Source of the DNA: Saccharothrix tamanrassetensis
GTDB lineage: Bacteria > Actinomycetota > Actinomycetes > Mycobacteriales > Pseudonocardiaceae
Length of the DNA: 64,000 nt
Direction: 5' to 3'
Assembly: GCF_014203665.1 (NCBI RefSeq)
Contig: NZ_JACHJN010000004.1
Location: 558,001 to 622,000 of the forward strand
Shown: one piece after another, positions 35,250-42,713 of the stretch
Layout of the letters: each line of letters begins with the position of its first letter
Position numbering within the stretch: the stretch's first letter is position 1
Program-made: the position numbers and the translations under genes
The notes under the pieces: model-generated
The model's database searches: none
What the model saw: the letters and a program-made list of their open reading frames with translations, nothing else
What the model was told of the DNA's origin: nothing

Positions 35250-36290
35250 GTGCCGCGCGAGCCGATGAGCGTGGTCGACCGTGGCGCCGCCTGCCTGTTG
35301 GGCGGCGCCCTCGGCGATGCCCTGGGCGCGCCCATCCAGTACTCGGGGTGGACGGATATCCAACGAGATCACGGGCCGGAGGGTGTTCTGGAACCGCCGC
35401 GTCCCGCTCTGGTCACCGACGACACCCAGCTGACCCTGTTCACCGCCGACGGCTACCTGCGGGCCTGGGTGCGTGGCCGGAACACCGGCGAGTGGGAACC
35501 GGTCGACACGGTGTGGCAGAGCTACCGGCGCTGGCTGGTGACGCAGCAGGTCGCCGCGCCGGAGCAGGGCGCGATTGGGCTGGTCGGCGACGAGCGGCTG
35601 TACTCCAGCCGGTCACCCGGTCTGACCTGCCTCCGGGCGCTGGCCGCGGACACCGCACCGACCCCGGAGGAACCGCACAACGAGTCGTCCGGCTGCAACG
35701 GTGTGACGAGAACCGCACCCGCGGGTTTCGCCCCGAGTGCCGACATCGCCTACGACCTCGGTTGCCGGTTCGCCGCACTCACCCACGGCGGCACCGGCGG
35801 CTGGGTGGCCGGCGGGGCGTTCGCGCTGCTCATCCACCTGATCGCGGTGCGCGGACGGCCGTTGCGCGAGGCGGTGGACCAGGTCATCGGGCGGGTGCTG
35901 CGGGACGACCCGTACACCGCGAACTCGCTCAACCGGGCCGTGGTCTTCGCCGAGGAGCACCGGGCGCTGGGGTTCGACTCGGTGCGGGTGGACCGGCTGG
36001 GCAGCGGGTGGACCGGTCCGGAGGCGTTGGCGATCGCGGTGCACACCGTGCTGGTGTACCCGCGCCGGTCGGAGTTCGTCGACGCGTTGCGGGCGGCGGC
36101 GAACCACTCCGGCGGCAGCGACGCCACGGCGGCGTTGACCGGCAACATCCTGGGTGCGCTGCACGGCACGGCGGCGCTGCCCCGCGACTGGCTGGCGGGG
36201 CTGGAACTGGTGGACCTGTTGACGCGGTTGGGCCGGGACCTGGGCCATTCGGTGGTCGGCTCGGAGTTCGACTACACCCGCTACGAGTAG
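35250..36290 (+). CDS. ADP-ribosylglycohydrolase-like protein
   Basis: A 346-aa protein of the ARH/DraG fold. The N-terminal GALGDALGAPIQ and the first metal motif TDDTQ (56-60) are intact. In the C-terminal motif, normally SGDSDST followed by GNLLGA, this protein has SGGSDAT followed by GNILGAL, so the first metal-binding Asp appears to be Gly. The family removes ADP-ribose from proteins or small molecules using two Mg ions. GTG 35250 has GGAGGG 5 bp before it. It is divergent from the SARP gene, 183 bp apart. Activity may be altered; the residue mapping is by eye. Confidence 0.85.
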   Translation: MPREPMSVVDRGAACLLGGALGDALGAPIQYSGWTDIQRDHGPEGVLEPPRPALVTDDTQLTLFTADGYLRAWVRGRNTGEWEPVDTVWQSYRRWLVTQQVAAPEQGAIGLVGDERLYSSRSPGLTCLRALAADTAPTPEEPHNESSGCNGVTRTAPAGFAPSADIAYDLGCRFAALTHGGTGGWVAGGAFALLIHLIAVRGRPLREAVDQVIGRVLRDDPYTANSLNRAVVFAEEHRALGFDSVRVDRLGSGWTGPEALAIAVHTVLVYPRRSEFVDALRAAANHSGGSDATAALTGNILGALHGTAALPRDWLAGLELVDLLTRLGRDLGHSVVGSEFDYTRYE

Positions 36291-36335
36291 GCACGGCCCG
36301 ACGTGGCGGGTGGGCGCGGTCCCGGCGCGAGCGAC

Positions 36336-36401
36336 GGCGGTGCGAGGAGGCCCTCGCCGGGGCGGTGCGAGGAGGCCCTCGCCGGGGCGGTGCGAGGTGG
36401 C
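36336..36401. repeat. 25-bp tandem repeat, 2.6 copies
   Basis: Two exact 25-bp units (36336-36360 and 36361-36385) and a 16-bp partial third. Each unit contains a small inverted repeat (GCGAGG/CCTCGC), so it can fold as a hairpin. It sits in the 450-bp gap after the ARH-like gene; nothing else was recognised there. Confidence 0.9.
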
Positions 36402-36740
36402 ATCAACAGACGGCCTCGGCCGCACGATCCCGAATGCGTGCGACCGAAGCCGGCTCTCCACGCGGCCGACGCCGGGGCACGCCCCGAGCGCGAGACCCGG
36501 CTGACCTGCGTGGAGCGGGAAACCCGTGGCCGGAACGGTAGCAGAGCGCGTGCGCGCTATCACCCGCGGCCCATCTCCTTAACACTGTGAAGCAGTAGCG
36601 CACCACCGTTGACCGCAGGTTTGGGACGGGACGCGATCGTGCGGGCGGCAGCCCGCGGCTGTCCCGGTTCGGCGGGTGACGTCGACGGGGTGACATCGGC
36701 GGGTAGCGTCGGCGGCAGGACGACCAGCCGGAGGTGCCCC

Positions 36741-36785
36741 GTGGACGACCCGACACCCGACGCCACCGCCGTGATCGGCCGGTAG
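36741..36785 (+). other. 14-codon reading frame with strong ribosome-binding site, leader peptide or frameshift remnant
   Basis: GTG 36741 follows GGAGGTGCCCC and opens MDDPTPDATAVIGR before TAG at 36783. The next gene starts in another frame with a GTG that overlaps this stop (TAGTG). Either this is a coupled leader peptide, or the true gene began here and a frameshift (natural or sequencing) split it. Confidence 0.4.
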
Positions 36786-37540
36786 TGCCGGAGGGCATCC
36801 GGGCCGTCACCCGGCTGCTGATCGACCTGGACGGCCGCCCCGACACCCGCGACCTCGGCACGCCGGCCGTCCGGACGTTCCGCGCCGCACCCCCGGTCAC
36901 CGCCGGGAACGCCGCGGCGCTGGCGGAACTGGCCGAGGTGGTCGGCTGGATCCTGTTCGAGGAGGAACGCCAGGCCGAGGCGCACGCGCACAACCTGGCC
37001 GCACTCGCCCTCGCCCGCCGCGCCGGCGACCGGGGCGTCGAGACGTTGACCTTGCTCAACATGGCCATGCAGCGCTCCCACGTCGGCCGCTTCGAGGAAG
37101 CGCTGAGCCTGGCCGCCCGCGGCGAGGCGATCACCCGTTCGCCGAAGGTCCGGGCGATGTTCGCGCTGCGCCAAGCCCGCGCCCACTCCCGGATGCGCCG
37201 CGCCACCGAGGCATTCCGAGCCTTGGACCGGGCTCAAGCGGTACTCGAGGACGACGACACCGCGCCGCCGTGGGCCTGGTGGATCGACGAAACCGAGCTG
37301 CGCGGCCACCAAGGGGCCGTCCTGGCGAACCTGGGCCGTTTGGCGGAAGCCGTCGAGACGTTCCCCGCCGACAACGACCTCCGGTTCCGGGAGGTGGTGC
37401 AGGCCATGCGGTTCCGCACGCTCAAGGCCTTGGACGAGTGGGACGGCCCGATGCCCGCGTTCGCCAGCCCCAGGGCGGTTCACGCGGCGATGGGCAGACC
37501 CGGGGTGCGGTACACGCGTTCGGTCGCGTCCACCGCGTAG
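36785..37540 (+). CDS. TPR-like hypothetical protein
   Basis: A 251-aa soluble protein made of helical pairs resembling tetratricopeptide repeats (HNLAALALARRAGDRGVETL, RFEEALSLAARGEAI, QARAHSRMRRATEAFRALD). It resembles the C-terminal half of actinobacterial XRE or SARP-type regulators, but no DNA-binding domain is present. The start is uncertain: GTG 36785 has no site of its own but overlaps the stop of the 14-codon frame upstream. Its 3' end overlaps the convergent ApbE gene by 61 bp. Function unknown. Confidence 0.6.
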   Translation: MPEGIRAVTRLLIDLDGRPDTRDLGTPAVRTFRAAPPVTAGNAAALAELAEVVGWILFEEERQAEAHAHNLAALALARRAGDRGVETLTLLNMAMQRSHVGRFEEALSLAARGEAITRSPKVRAMFALRQARAHSRMRRATEAFRALDRAQAVLEDDDTAPPWAWWIDETELRGHQGAVLANLGRLAEAVETFPADNDLRFREVVQAMRFRTLKALDEWDGPMPAFASPRAVHAAMGRPGVRYTRSVASTA

Positions 37541-38196
37541 ACCTCGCACCCGTCCTGGGACGCCGCCCAGGCGATGCCGTCCAGTCCCATCGCGAACGCC
37601 GCCGTGGCGGTCGCGTCGGCGGTGGTCAGTGACGGCGCGTACACGGTCAGGCTCAGCAGTTCCGTCACGGGCGCACCCGTGCGGCCGTCGACGATGTGGT
37701 CGCCGCGCTCGTAGCGGGCCGAGGTGGCGACCGCGCCTTCCGTCACGTCCAGCACCACGCAGAACCGGTCCGCCCGCAGCGGATGCCGAACGCCCACCCG
37801 CCACGGACCGCCGGCCGCCACCACGTCGCCGCCCGCGTTCACCACGAACCGCGAGGAGCCGCCCTCCGCCAACAACCCGGCCGCCCGCTGCACGGCCCAG
37901 CCCTTGACGATCCCGCACGGGTCGAGCCGGCGACCGGGCAGCCGCACCTGGAACGCACCGCCGGTCGCCAGCCGGTAGTGCTCGCACAGGTCCAGCACGT
38001 GTGCCAGGTCCGGGCTGAGCTCGGTCGGGGCGAGCTCGGCCCGGTCCAGCCGGGACACCTCGCTGTCCGCCCGGAACGGGCTGAACCGGGCGTCCGCCGC
38101 ACGCAGCCACTCGAATGCCCGGTCCACCGCGGCGGTGTCCCCGTTCCTGAGGTCCACCGAGATCGGCAGGCCCATGACGTGCTCGACCCGGCGCAC
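37480..38196 (-). CDS. apbE: ApbE-like FAD:protein FMN transferase
   Basis: A 238-aa flavin transferase. Typical features: HVMGLPISVDLR at the N-terminus, FRADSEVSRLDR, the FAD-binding DPCGIVKGWAVQRAA, VVNAGGDVVAAGGPW, and the catalytic/metal region SARYERGDHIVDGRTG with TVYAPSLTTADATATA. ApbE attaches FMN by a phosphoester bond to a Thr in exported FMN-binding proteins. GTG 38196 lies 1 bp after the stop of the FMN-binding gene, whose product is the evident substrate. It has no signal peptide or lipobox. Confidence 0.9.
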   Translation of the reverse strand: MRRVEHVMGLPISVDLRNGDTAAVDRAFEWLRAADARFSPFRADSEVSRLDRAELAPTELSPDLAHVLDLCEHYRLATGGAFQVRLPGRRLDPCGIVKGWAVQRAAGLLAEGGSSRFVVNAGGDVVAAGGPWRVGVRHPLRADRFCVVLDVTEGAVATSARYERGDHIVDGRTGAPVTELLSLTVYAPSLTTADATATAAFAMGLDGIAWAASQDGCEVYAVDATERVYRTPGLPIAA

Positions 38197-38197
38197 G

Positions 38198-38626
38198 TCA
38201 GTCCTTCGCGTCGATCGCGGCCTGGAGCGACTCGACGTAAGCCTCGCTGGTCGTCGTGGCACCGGAAACGGTGTCCACGTCGGCGCTCTGCGCGGTCAGC
38301 GTCTCCCGCACGAGCACCGGCACGGCCTGCCGGGTCGGCGCGCTGCCGGGCTGCTTGAGCATCTTCACGGCGGTGATGCGGTCGCCGTCGAACGTGACCT
38401 GCACCTGCACGTCGCCGTGACCGGTGCGGACCAGCGAACCGGACACGGTCTGCGCGTTCCCGCCCGGCGCGGCCGATCCGGTGGTCGATCCGGCGGTCGG
38501 CGGAGCGGACGCCTCAGGCGCTCCGGCCGCTTCGGGCACGGCTACCGTCTCGGGCCGGGCTTCGAAGCGCCACAACGGGATCAGGCCCGCGACGGTCAGC
38601 AACAGGATCGGCACTGCTCTCTTCAC
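38198..38626 (-). CDS. FMN-binding domain protein, predicted ApbE substrate
   Basis: A 142-aa protein with an N-terminal signal anchor (AVPILLLTVAGLIPL), a Pro/Ala/Ser/Thr linker and a C-terminal FMN_bind domain (VQVQVTFDGDRITAVKM). The flavinylation motif SGATTT is at residues 121-126, with Thr126 the likely acceptor. It should carry covalent FMN on the outer face of the membrane and pass electrons from the upstream reductase. Confidence 0.92.
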   Translation of the reverse strand: MKRAVPILLLTVAGLIPLWRFEARPETVAVPEAAGAPEASAPPTAGSTTGSAAPGGNAQTVSGSLVRTGHGDVQVQVTFDGDRITAVKMLKQPGSAPTRQAVPVLVRETLTAQSADVDTVSGATTTSEAYVESLQAAIDAKD

Positions 38627-38635
38627 GGCTCCCCC

Positions 38636-39994
38636 TCAACCCGCCAGGCTGAAACGTTCGGCGTGCACCTGCTGCTTGGGCACGCCAAGCTCGCGCACGC
38701 TCTGCAACACGGCGCTGGTCATGCCGGGCGGACCGCACACGAACACGTCCCGGTCGCGGATGTCCGGCACCGCACGGGAAATCGCCCGCGGGCCGAGCGG
38801 TGGTCCGTCCGGCGTCCGGGCGTTCGACGGGCCGGTCACGACGTGCAGCACCGCGCCGCGGTTACGGGCGAGACCGCGCAGTTCGTGCAGCAGAACGGCA
38901 TCCTGCGGCCGGCTCACCCGGTAGATCACCACGACGTGCCCGCGCAACTCCTCCAGCAGCGCACGAACCGGCGTGATACCGACACCTCCGGCGACGAGCA
39001 GCGTGTTCGGCCGCGTTTGGTGCAGGGTGGTGAACGCCCCGTACGGGCCCTCGGCGAACACCCGCGTGCCCGGCTTCAACTCCCGCAGAGACGCGCTGCC
39101 CTCGCCCAACGCCTTGGCGGTCAACCGGAGGTGACGCCCGTCGGGTGCGGCGGACAGCGAGAACGGGTTCGCCTGCCACCACCGGTCACGGGTCAGGAAG
39201 CGCCACAGGAAGAACTGGCCCGCCCGCGCGGGCAGCCTGTGCAGGTCGCGGCCGGTGATGTAGATCGACACCACGTCCTCGGACTCCGGCACGACGGAGA
39301 TGACGCGCAGCCGGTGCCGGACGTTCCGCCACAGCGGCAGCACGAGTCGTCCGGCGATCACCGAGCCGAGGGCGAATCCCCAGACGCCCCACCAGTAGGC
39401 GGTGGCCGCCGGGGACGCGGTGAACGTCGTCCCGACGCCGATCTGGTGTGAGAACGCCAGCACCACCGCGATGTACGTGTAGAGGTGGATGAAGTGCCAC
39501 GTCTCGTAGGCCATCCGCCGCCGCGCGAACCGGGCGGACACCCCGCCCACCAGGAGGATCAGCACCAGCGCGACGATCGCCCGCAACACGCCCTGCACGG
39601 TCGTGGCCAACGACACCAACTCGTCGACCGGTGGCAGCGACGCGAGTCCGGCATACCCGAAGGTGATGAACACCGCGTGCGCCAACAACATCCACAGCAG
39701 CGAGAACCCGACCCAGCGGTGCCAGGACGTCAGCCGGTCCATGCCGAGCCTGCGGTCCAGCCACGGCAGCCGGGCCACCAAGAGCAGTTGGAACGCCATG
39801 AGCAGCGCCCCGTACAGGCCCGTGAGCCGGCCGACGAGGACCAGCGCGTTGGACGACAGGCCCGCCGCCACGAACAGCGCGGTGACCACGGCCACGTTCG
39901 CGGCCAGCACGGCGTACAGGCCGGCGCGGGCCACCGCCTTCGGGCGTACCGATCTCGGGCGCACTGCGGGCGCCGACTGCCAGGCGGTTGTCAC
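38636..39994 (-). CDS. Ferric-reductase-like transmembrane flavoprotein
   Basis: A 452-aa protein with a ferric-reductase/NOX-type heme-binding membrane domain (about six helices, residues 20-225; histidines in TSWHRWVGF, LLAHAVFITF, WHFIHLYTY and AFSHQIG are candidate heme ligands) followed by an FAD-binding barrel (FFLWRFLTRDRWWQANPFSLS) and an NAD(P)-binding domain (LLVAGGVGITPVRALL, DVFVCGPPGMTSAVL). It would move electrons from cytosolic NAD(P)H across the membrane to the FMN-binding protein. GTG 39994 is chosen, with CAGGGAG upstream. First gene of the three-gene minus-strand operon. Confidence 0.9.
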   Translation of the reverse strand: MTTAWQSAPAVRPRSVRPKAVARAGLYAVLAANVAVVTALFVAAGLSSNALVLVGRLTGLYGALLMAFQLLLVARLPWLDRRLGMDRLTSWHRWVGFSLLWMLLAHAVFITFGYAGLASLPPVDELVSLATTVQGVLRAIVALVLILLVGGVSARFARRRMAYETWHFIHLYTYIAVVLAFSHQIGVGTTFTASPAATAYWWGVWGFALGSVIAGRLVLPLWRNVRHRLRVISVVPESEDVVSIYITGRDLHRLPARAGQFFLWRFLTRDRWWQANPFSLSAAPDGRHLRLTAKALGEGSASLRELKPGTRVFAEGPYGAFTTLHQTRPNTLLVAGGVGITPVRALLEELRGHVVVIYRVSRPQDAVLLHELRGLARNRGAVLHVVTGPSNARTPDGPPLGPRAISRAVPDIRDRDVFVCGPPGMTSAVLQSVRELGVPKQQVHAERFSLAG

Positions 39995-40126
39995 AAGCAG
40001 CACTCCCTGTTCGGTGGGTCCGCCTTCGAGCCTGCGGACGTGAGCTGTGCCGGTCCTGTCGCCCACCTGTCGACTTGCTGTAGATCAAGCCGGTGGTGAC
40101 CGGGCGGGTTCGCCCGCCGAGGGGCG

Positions 40127-40843
40127 GTGCCGCACCATGAGCACGTGGACAAGGCCAATGCGGTTCGACTGCTCGTCGTCGACGACGAGCCCCACATCGC
40201 GGACCTGGTCGCGACGGTCGCCCGGTACGAGGGCTGGCAGGCCGCGACGGCAGGCAGCGGTGAGGCCGCGCTGAAGACCGCCGCCGACTTCCACCCGGAC
40301 ATCGTGGTGCTCGACCTGATGCTGCCCGACCTGGACGGCTTCACGGTGCTGGACCGGCTGCGCGCGTCCGGCGCGATGGTGCCCGTGGTCTTCCTCACCG
40401 CCCGCGACGGCACGGCGGACCGGGTCGCCGGGCTGACCAGGGGCGGCGACGACTACCTGGTGAAGCCGTTCTCGGTGGAGGAGCTGATGGCGCGGCTGCG
40501 GGCCGTGCTGCGGCGCAGCACCGGGCCGCAGTGGAAGCGGTCCGTGCTGAAGGTGTCGGACCTGGCCATGGACGAGGACACCCGCGAGGTGCGGCGGGGC
40601 GGCAAGCTGGTCACCCTCACGCCGACCGAGTACGAGTTGCTGCGCTACCTGATGCGCCGCTCGCCCGCCGTGCTGACCAAGGCGCAGATCCTGGACCACG
40701 TGTGGGAGTACGACTTCGGCGGCCGGTCGAACGTGGTCGAGCTGGTCGTCTCGCACCTGCGGCGCAAGCTGGACGACGGCCGCGAGCCGCTCATCCACAC
40801 CGTGCGCGGCGTCGGCTACGTGCTGCGCAGGGCTCCCGACTGA
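40127..40843 (+). CDS. OmpR/PhoB-type response regulator
   Basis: A 238-aa two-component regulator. The receiver domain has the acidic pair DDE near residue 20, the phospho-acceptor Asp63 (IVVLDLMLPD), Thr in FLTAR and Lys in YLVKPFS. A winged-helix output domain follows (LTPTEYELLRYLM, VVELVVSHLRRKLD, HTVRGVGYVLR). GTG 40127 is used; GTG 40145 is an alternative. It overlaps its kinase gene by one to three bases and is divergent from the flavin electron-transfer operon, which may be a target. Confidence 0.93.
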   Translation: MPHHEHVDKANAVRLLVVDDEPHIADLVATVARYEGWQAATAGSGEAALKTAADFHPDIVVLDLMLPDLDGFTVLDRLRASGAMVPVVFLTARDGTADRVAGLTRGGDDYLVKPFSVEELMARLRAVLRRSTGPQWKRSVLKVSDLAMDEDTREVRRGGKLVTLTPTEYELLRYLMRRSPAVLTKAQILDHVWEYDFGGRSNVVELVVSHLRRKLDDGREPLIHTVRGVGYVLRRAPD

Positions 40844-42489
40844 TGGCCGCCCCCTCGACCGGCCGCCAACCGTCGGACCCCGGTCCGTCCGGCCCCACAT
40901 CGTCGGACCCCAGATCACCGGATTCGTCTGTCTCCCGATCATCGGAGCCGAAATCGCCCGGTTCGTCGGAAACCAGATCATCGGACCCAAGATCACCCGA
41001 TTCGTCTGACCGCACATCGTCGGGTCGACAACCGTCCCGGTCGTTGCCACCCAGATCGTTGCCGCCGAGATCGTTGTCGGACCGACTGTTCGGCCGCCAG
41101 CGGTTGCGGTTGGGCACGCGGCTCGCGCTCGGGTTGGGCGCACTCGCGCTGGGCGTGTTCGCGGTGGTCGGCACCGTGATGGTCACCAACATGGAGGACT
41201 ACCTCGCCCGGAAGCTCGACGACCAGATGAAGCTGTCGCAGGTCGAGCTGGAGAAGGACATCGACAAGTACGGCGAGCTGCACAAGTCGGTCTACGGCTG
41301 GTACGCCGCCGTCTACGAGGTCAAGGACGGCCGAGCCGTCCTGCAACCGCCCGCCGACCTGCCGAACGACGCCGCCGAGATGGCCGAGGTCGCCCAGGAC
41401 GTCACCGGGGACCAGCCGGTGTTCCGCACCGCGTACCTGAAGGGCAACGGCACCTACCGGCTGCGCGGCTGCCCGATGGGTGGCGGCGTGGTGCTGGTCA
41501 GCGCGGCGCCGATGACCGACATCACCACCACCGTGCGGCAGCTGGTGATGGTGGTGGTGGCCACGTTCCTGCTCGCGCTGATCGCGTTCGTGGTGATCGG
41601 CCGGGCGGTGCTGCGGCGCGGGCTCCAGCCGTTGAGCGACATGGCGAAGACCGCGCACGACATCACCTCGCACGACCTGACCGACTCGGCACGGCTCGCG
41701 GTGCGCGCGGAGGGCGGCAACGGCGGTGTGGAGGTCGAGGAGCTGCGGACCGCGTTCAACACCATGCTGGAGCACATCGACTCGTCGCTGGCCGCGCGGA
41801 CGGCGGCCGAGCAGCGGCTGCGCCGGTTCATCGCGGACGCCTCGCACGAGCTGCGCACCCCGTTGACGTCGATCCGGGGCTACGCCGACCTGTTCCGCTA
41901 CGCGGCGGCGAACGCACCGGAGGAACGCGAGGCGCACCTGGAGAAGCTGCGCTCCGAGGCGGCCCGGATGAGCGTGCTGCTGGACGACCTGCTGCTGCTG
42001 GCCCGCCTGGACTCGGCCGAGACCGAAGCGCCGGTGCGGCCGGTCGACGGCGACCTGGCGGAGCTGGTGCGCGAGTCGGCGGACGCGTTCCAGGCCGCCC
42101 GGCCGGACCACCCGCTGACCGTGACCACCGGGCCGGACCCGGTGCGGCTGCGGTTCGACCCGATGCGGCTGCGGCAGGTGATGGACAACCTGCTCGCGAA
42201 CGCCGCCATCCACACCCCGCCCGGCACCGCGGTGTCGCTGTCGGTGGGCGTCGAGCAGGGCCGTGCGGTCGTCCGGGTGAGCGATTCCGGGCCGGGCATC
42301 CCGATCGCCGACCAGGCCCGCATCTTCGACCGCTTCTACCGGGTGGACAACTCCAGGACCCGCGACCGGGGCGGCAGCGGACTCGGCCTGGCCGTCGCCC
42401 ACTCATTGGTGGTGGCACATGGCGGAACTATTGAGCTGGAAAGCCGGCCAGGCTCCACCACGTTCACCATCCGCATTCCGAGGGCCTGA
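40843..42489 (+). CDS. Sensor histidine kinase with N-terminal 5-residue repeat region
   Basis: A 548-aa membrane kinase. Residues about 7-80 are a Ser/Pro/Asp/Arg-rich tract built from 5-residue units (SSDPRSPDSS-like), cytoplasmic and not found in ordinary kinases of this class. Then come TM1 (about 93-115), an extracytoplasmic sensor of about 120 residues, TM2, HAMP, HisKA with His335 (DASHELRTPLTS), and the ATPase domain (N box DNLLANAAIHTPPG, VSDSGPGIP, GGSGLGLAVA). ATG 40843 overlaps the regulator stop (ATGA-type coupling). Without the repeat tract the length is normal. Confidence 0.93.
   Translation: MAAPSTGRQPSDPGPSGPTSSDPRSPDSSVSRSSEPKSPGSSETRSSDPRSPDSSDRTSSGRQPSRSLPPRSLPPRSLSDRLFGRQRLRLGTRLALGLGALALGVFAVVGTVMVTNMEDYLARKLDDQMKLSQVELEKDIDKYGELHKSVYGWYAAVYEVKDGRAVLQPPADLPNDAAEMAEVAQDVTGDQPVFRTAYLKGNGTYRLRGCPMGGGVVLVSAAPMTDITTTVRQLVMVVVATFLLALIAFVVIGRAVLRRGLQPLSDMAKTAHDITSHDLTDSARLAVRAEGGNGGVEVEELRTAFNTMLEHIDSSLAARTAAEQRLRRFIADASHELRTPLTSIRGYADLFRYAAANAPEEREAHLEKLRSEAARMSVLLDDLLLLARLDSAETEAPVRPVDGDLAELVRESADAFQAARPDHPLTVTTGPDPVRLRFDPMRLRQVMDNLLANAAIHTPPGTAVSLSVGVEQGRAVVRVSDSGPGIPIADQARIFDRFYRVDNSRTRDRGGSGLGLAVAHSLVVAHGGTIELESRPGSTTFTIRIPRA
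40861..41082 (+). repeat. In-frame degenerate 15-bp repeats in the kinase gene
   Basis: About 15 units with recurrent cores AGATCATCGGA, AGATCACC and AGATCGTTG, encoding SSDPRSP/DSS-like pentapeptides. Read in reverse complement they resemble the unit of the non-coding array at 8715-8973 (GATC/GTCG cores). The tract shifts codon use away from the rest of the gene. Confidence 0.75.
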
Positions 42490-42713
42490 CCGCTTCGGTT
42501 TTCCGAATGGCATAACACCTGCTCAACAGGTATGTGAACTCACCTGTGCGGGGCGCTTGGCAACCATTCGACGCAACCGGATTCCGTACGAACCGACCAG
42601 TATTCGAAGGCCTCGACTCGACTCCGCCAAATGCGCCCGGACAACCGTGCCGGACGCATTCGGACCGCATACGGACCCCGCGTCCACATGCCCGAGCGAG
42701 AAGAGACCCCCCG

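Noticed and set aside
32253-36290. Secondary-metabolite gene cluster around the SARP regulator
   Set aside because: No PKS, NRPS, terpene or RiPP genes lie within reach in the window.
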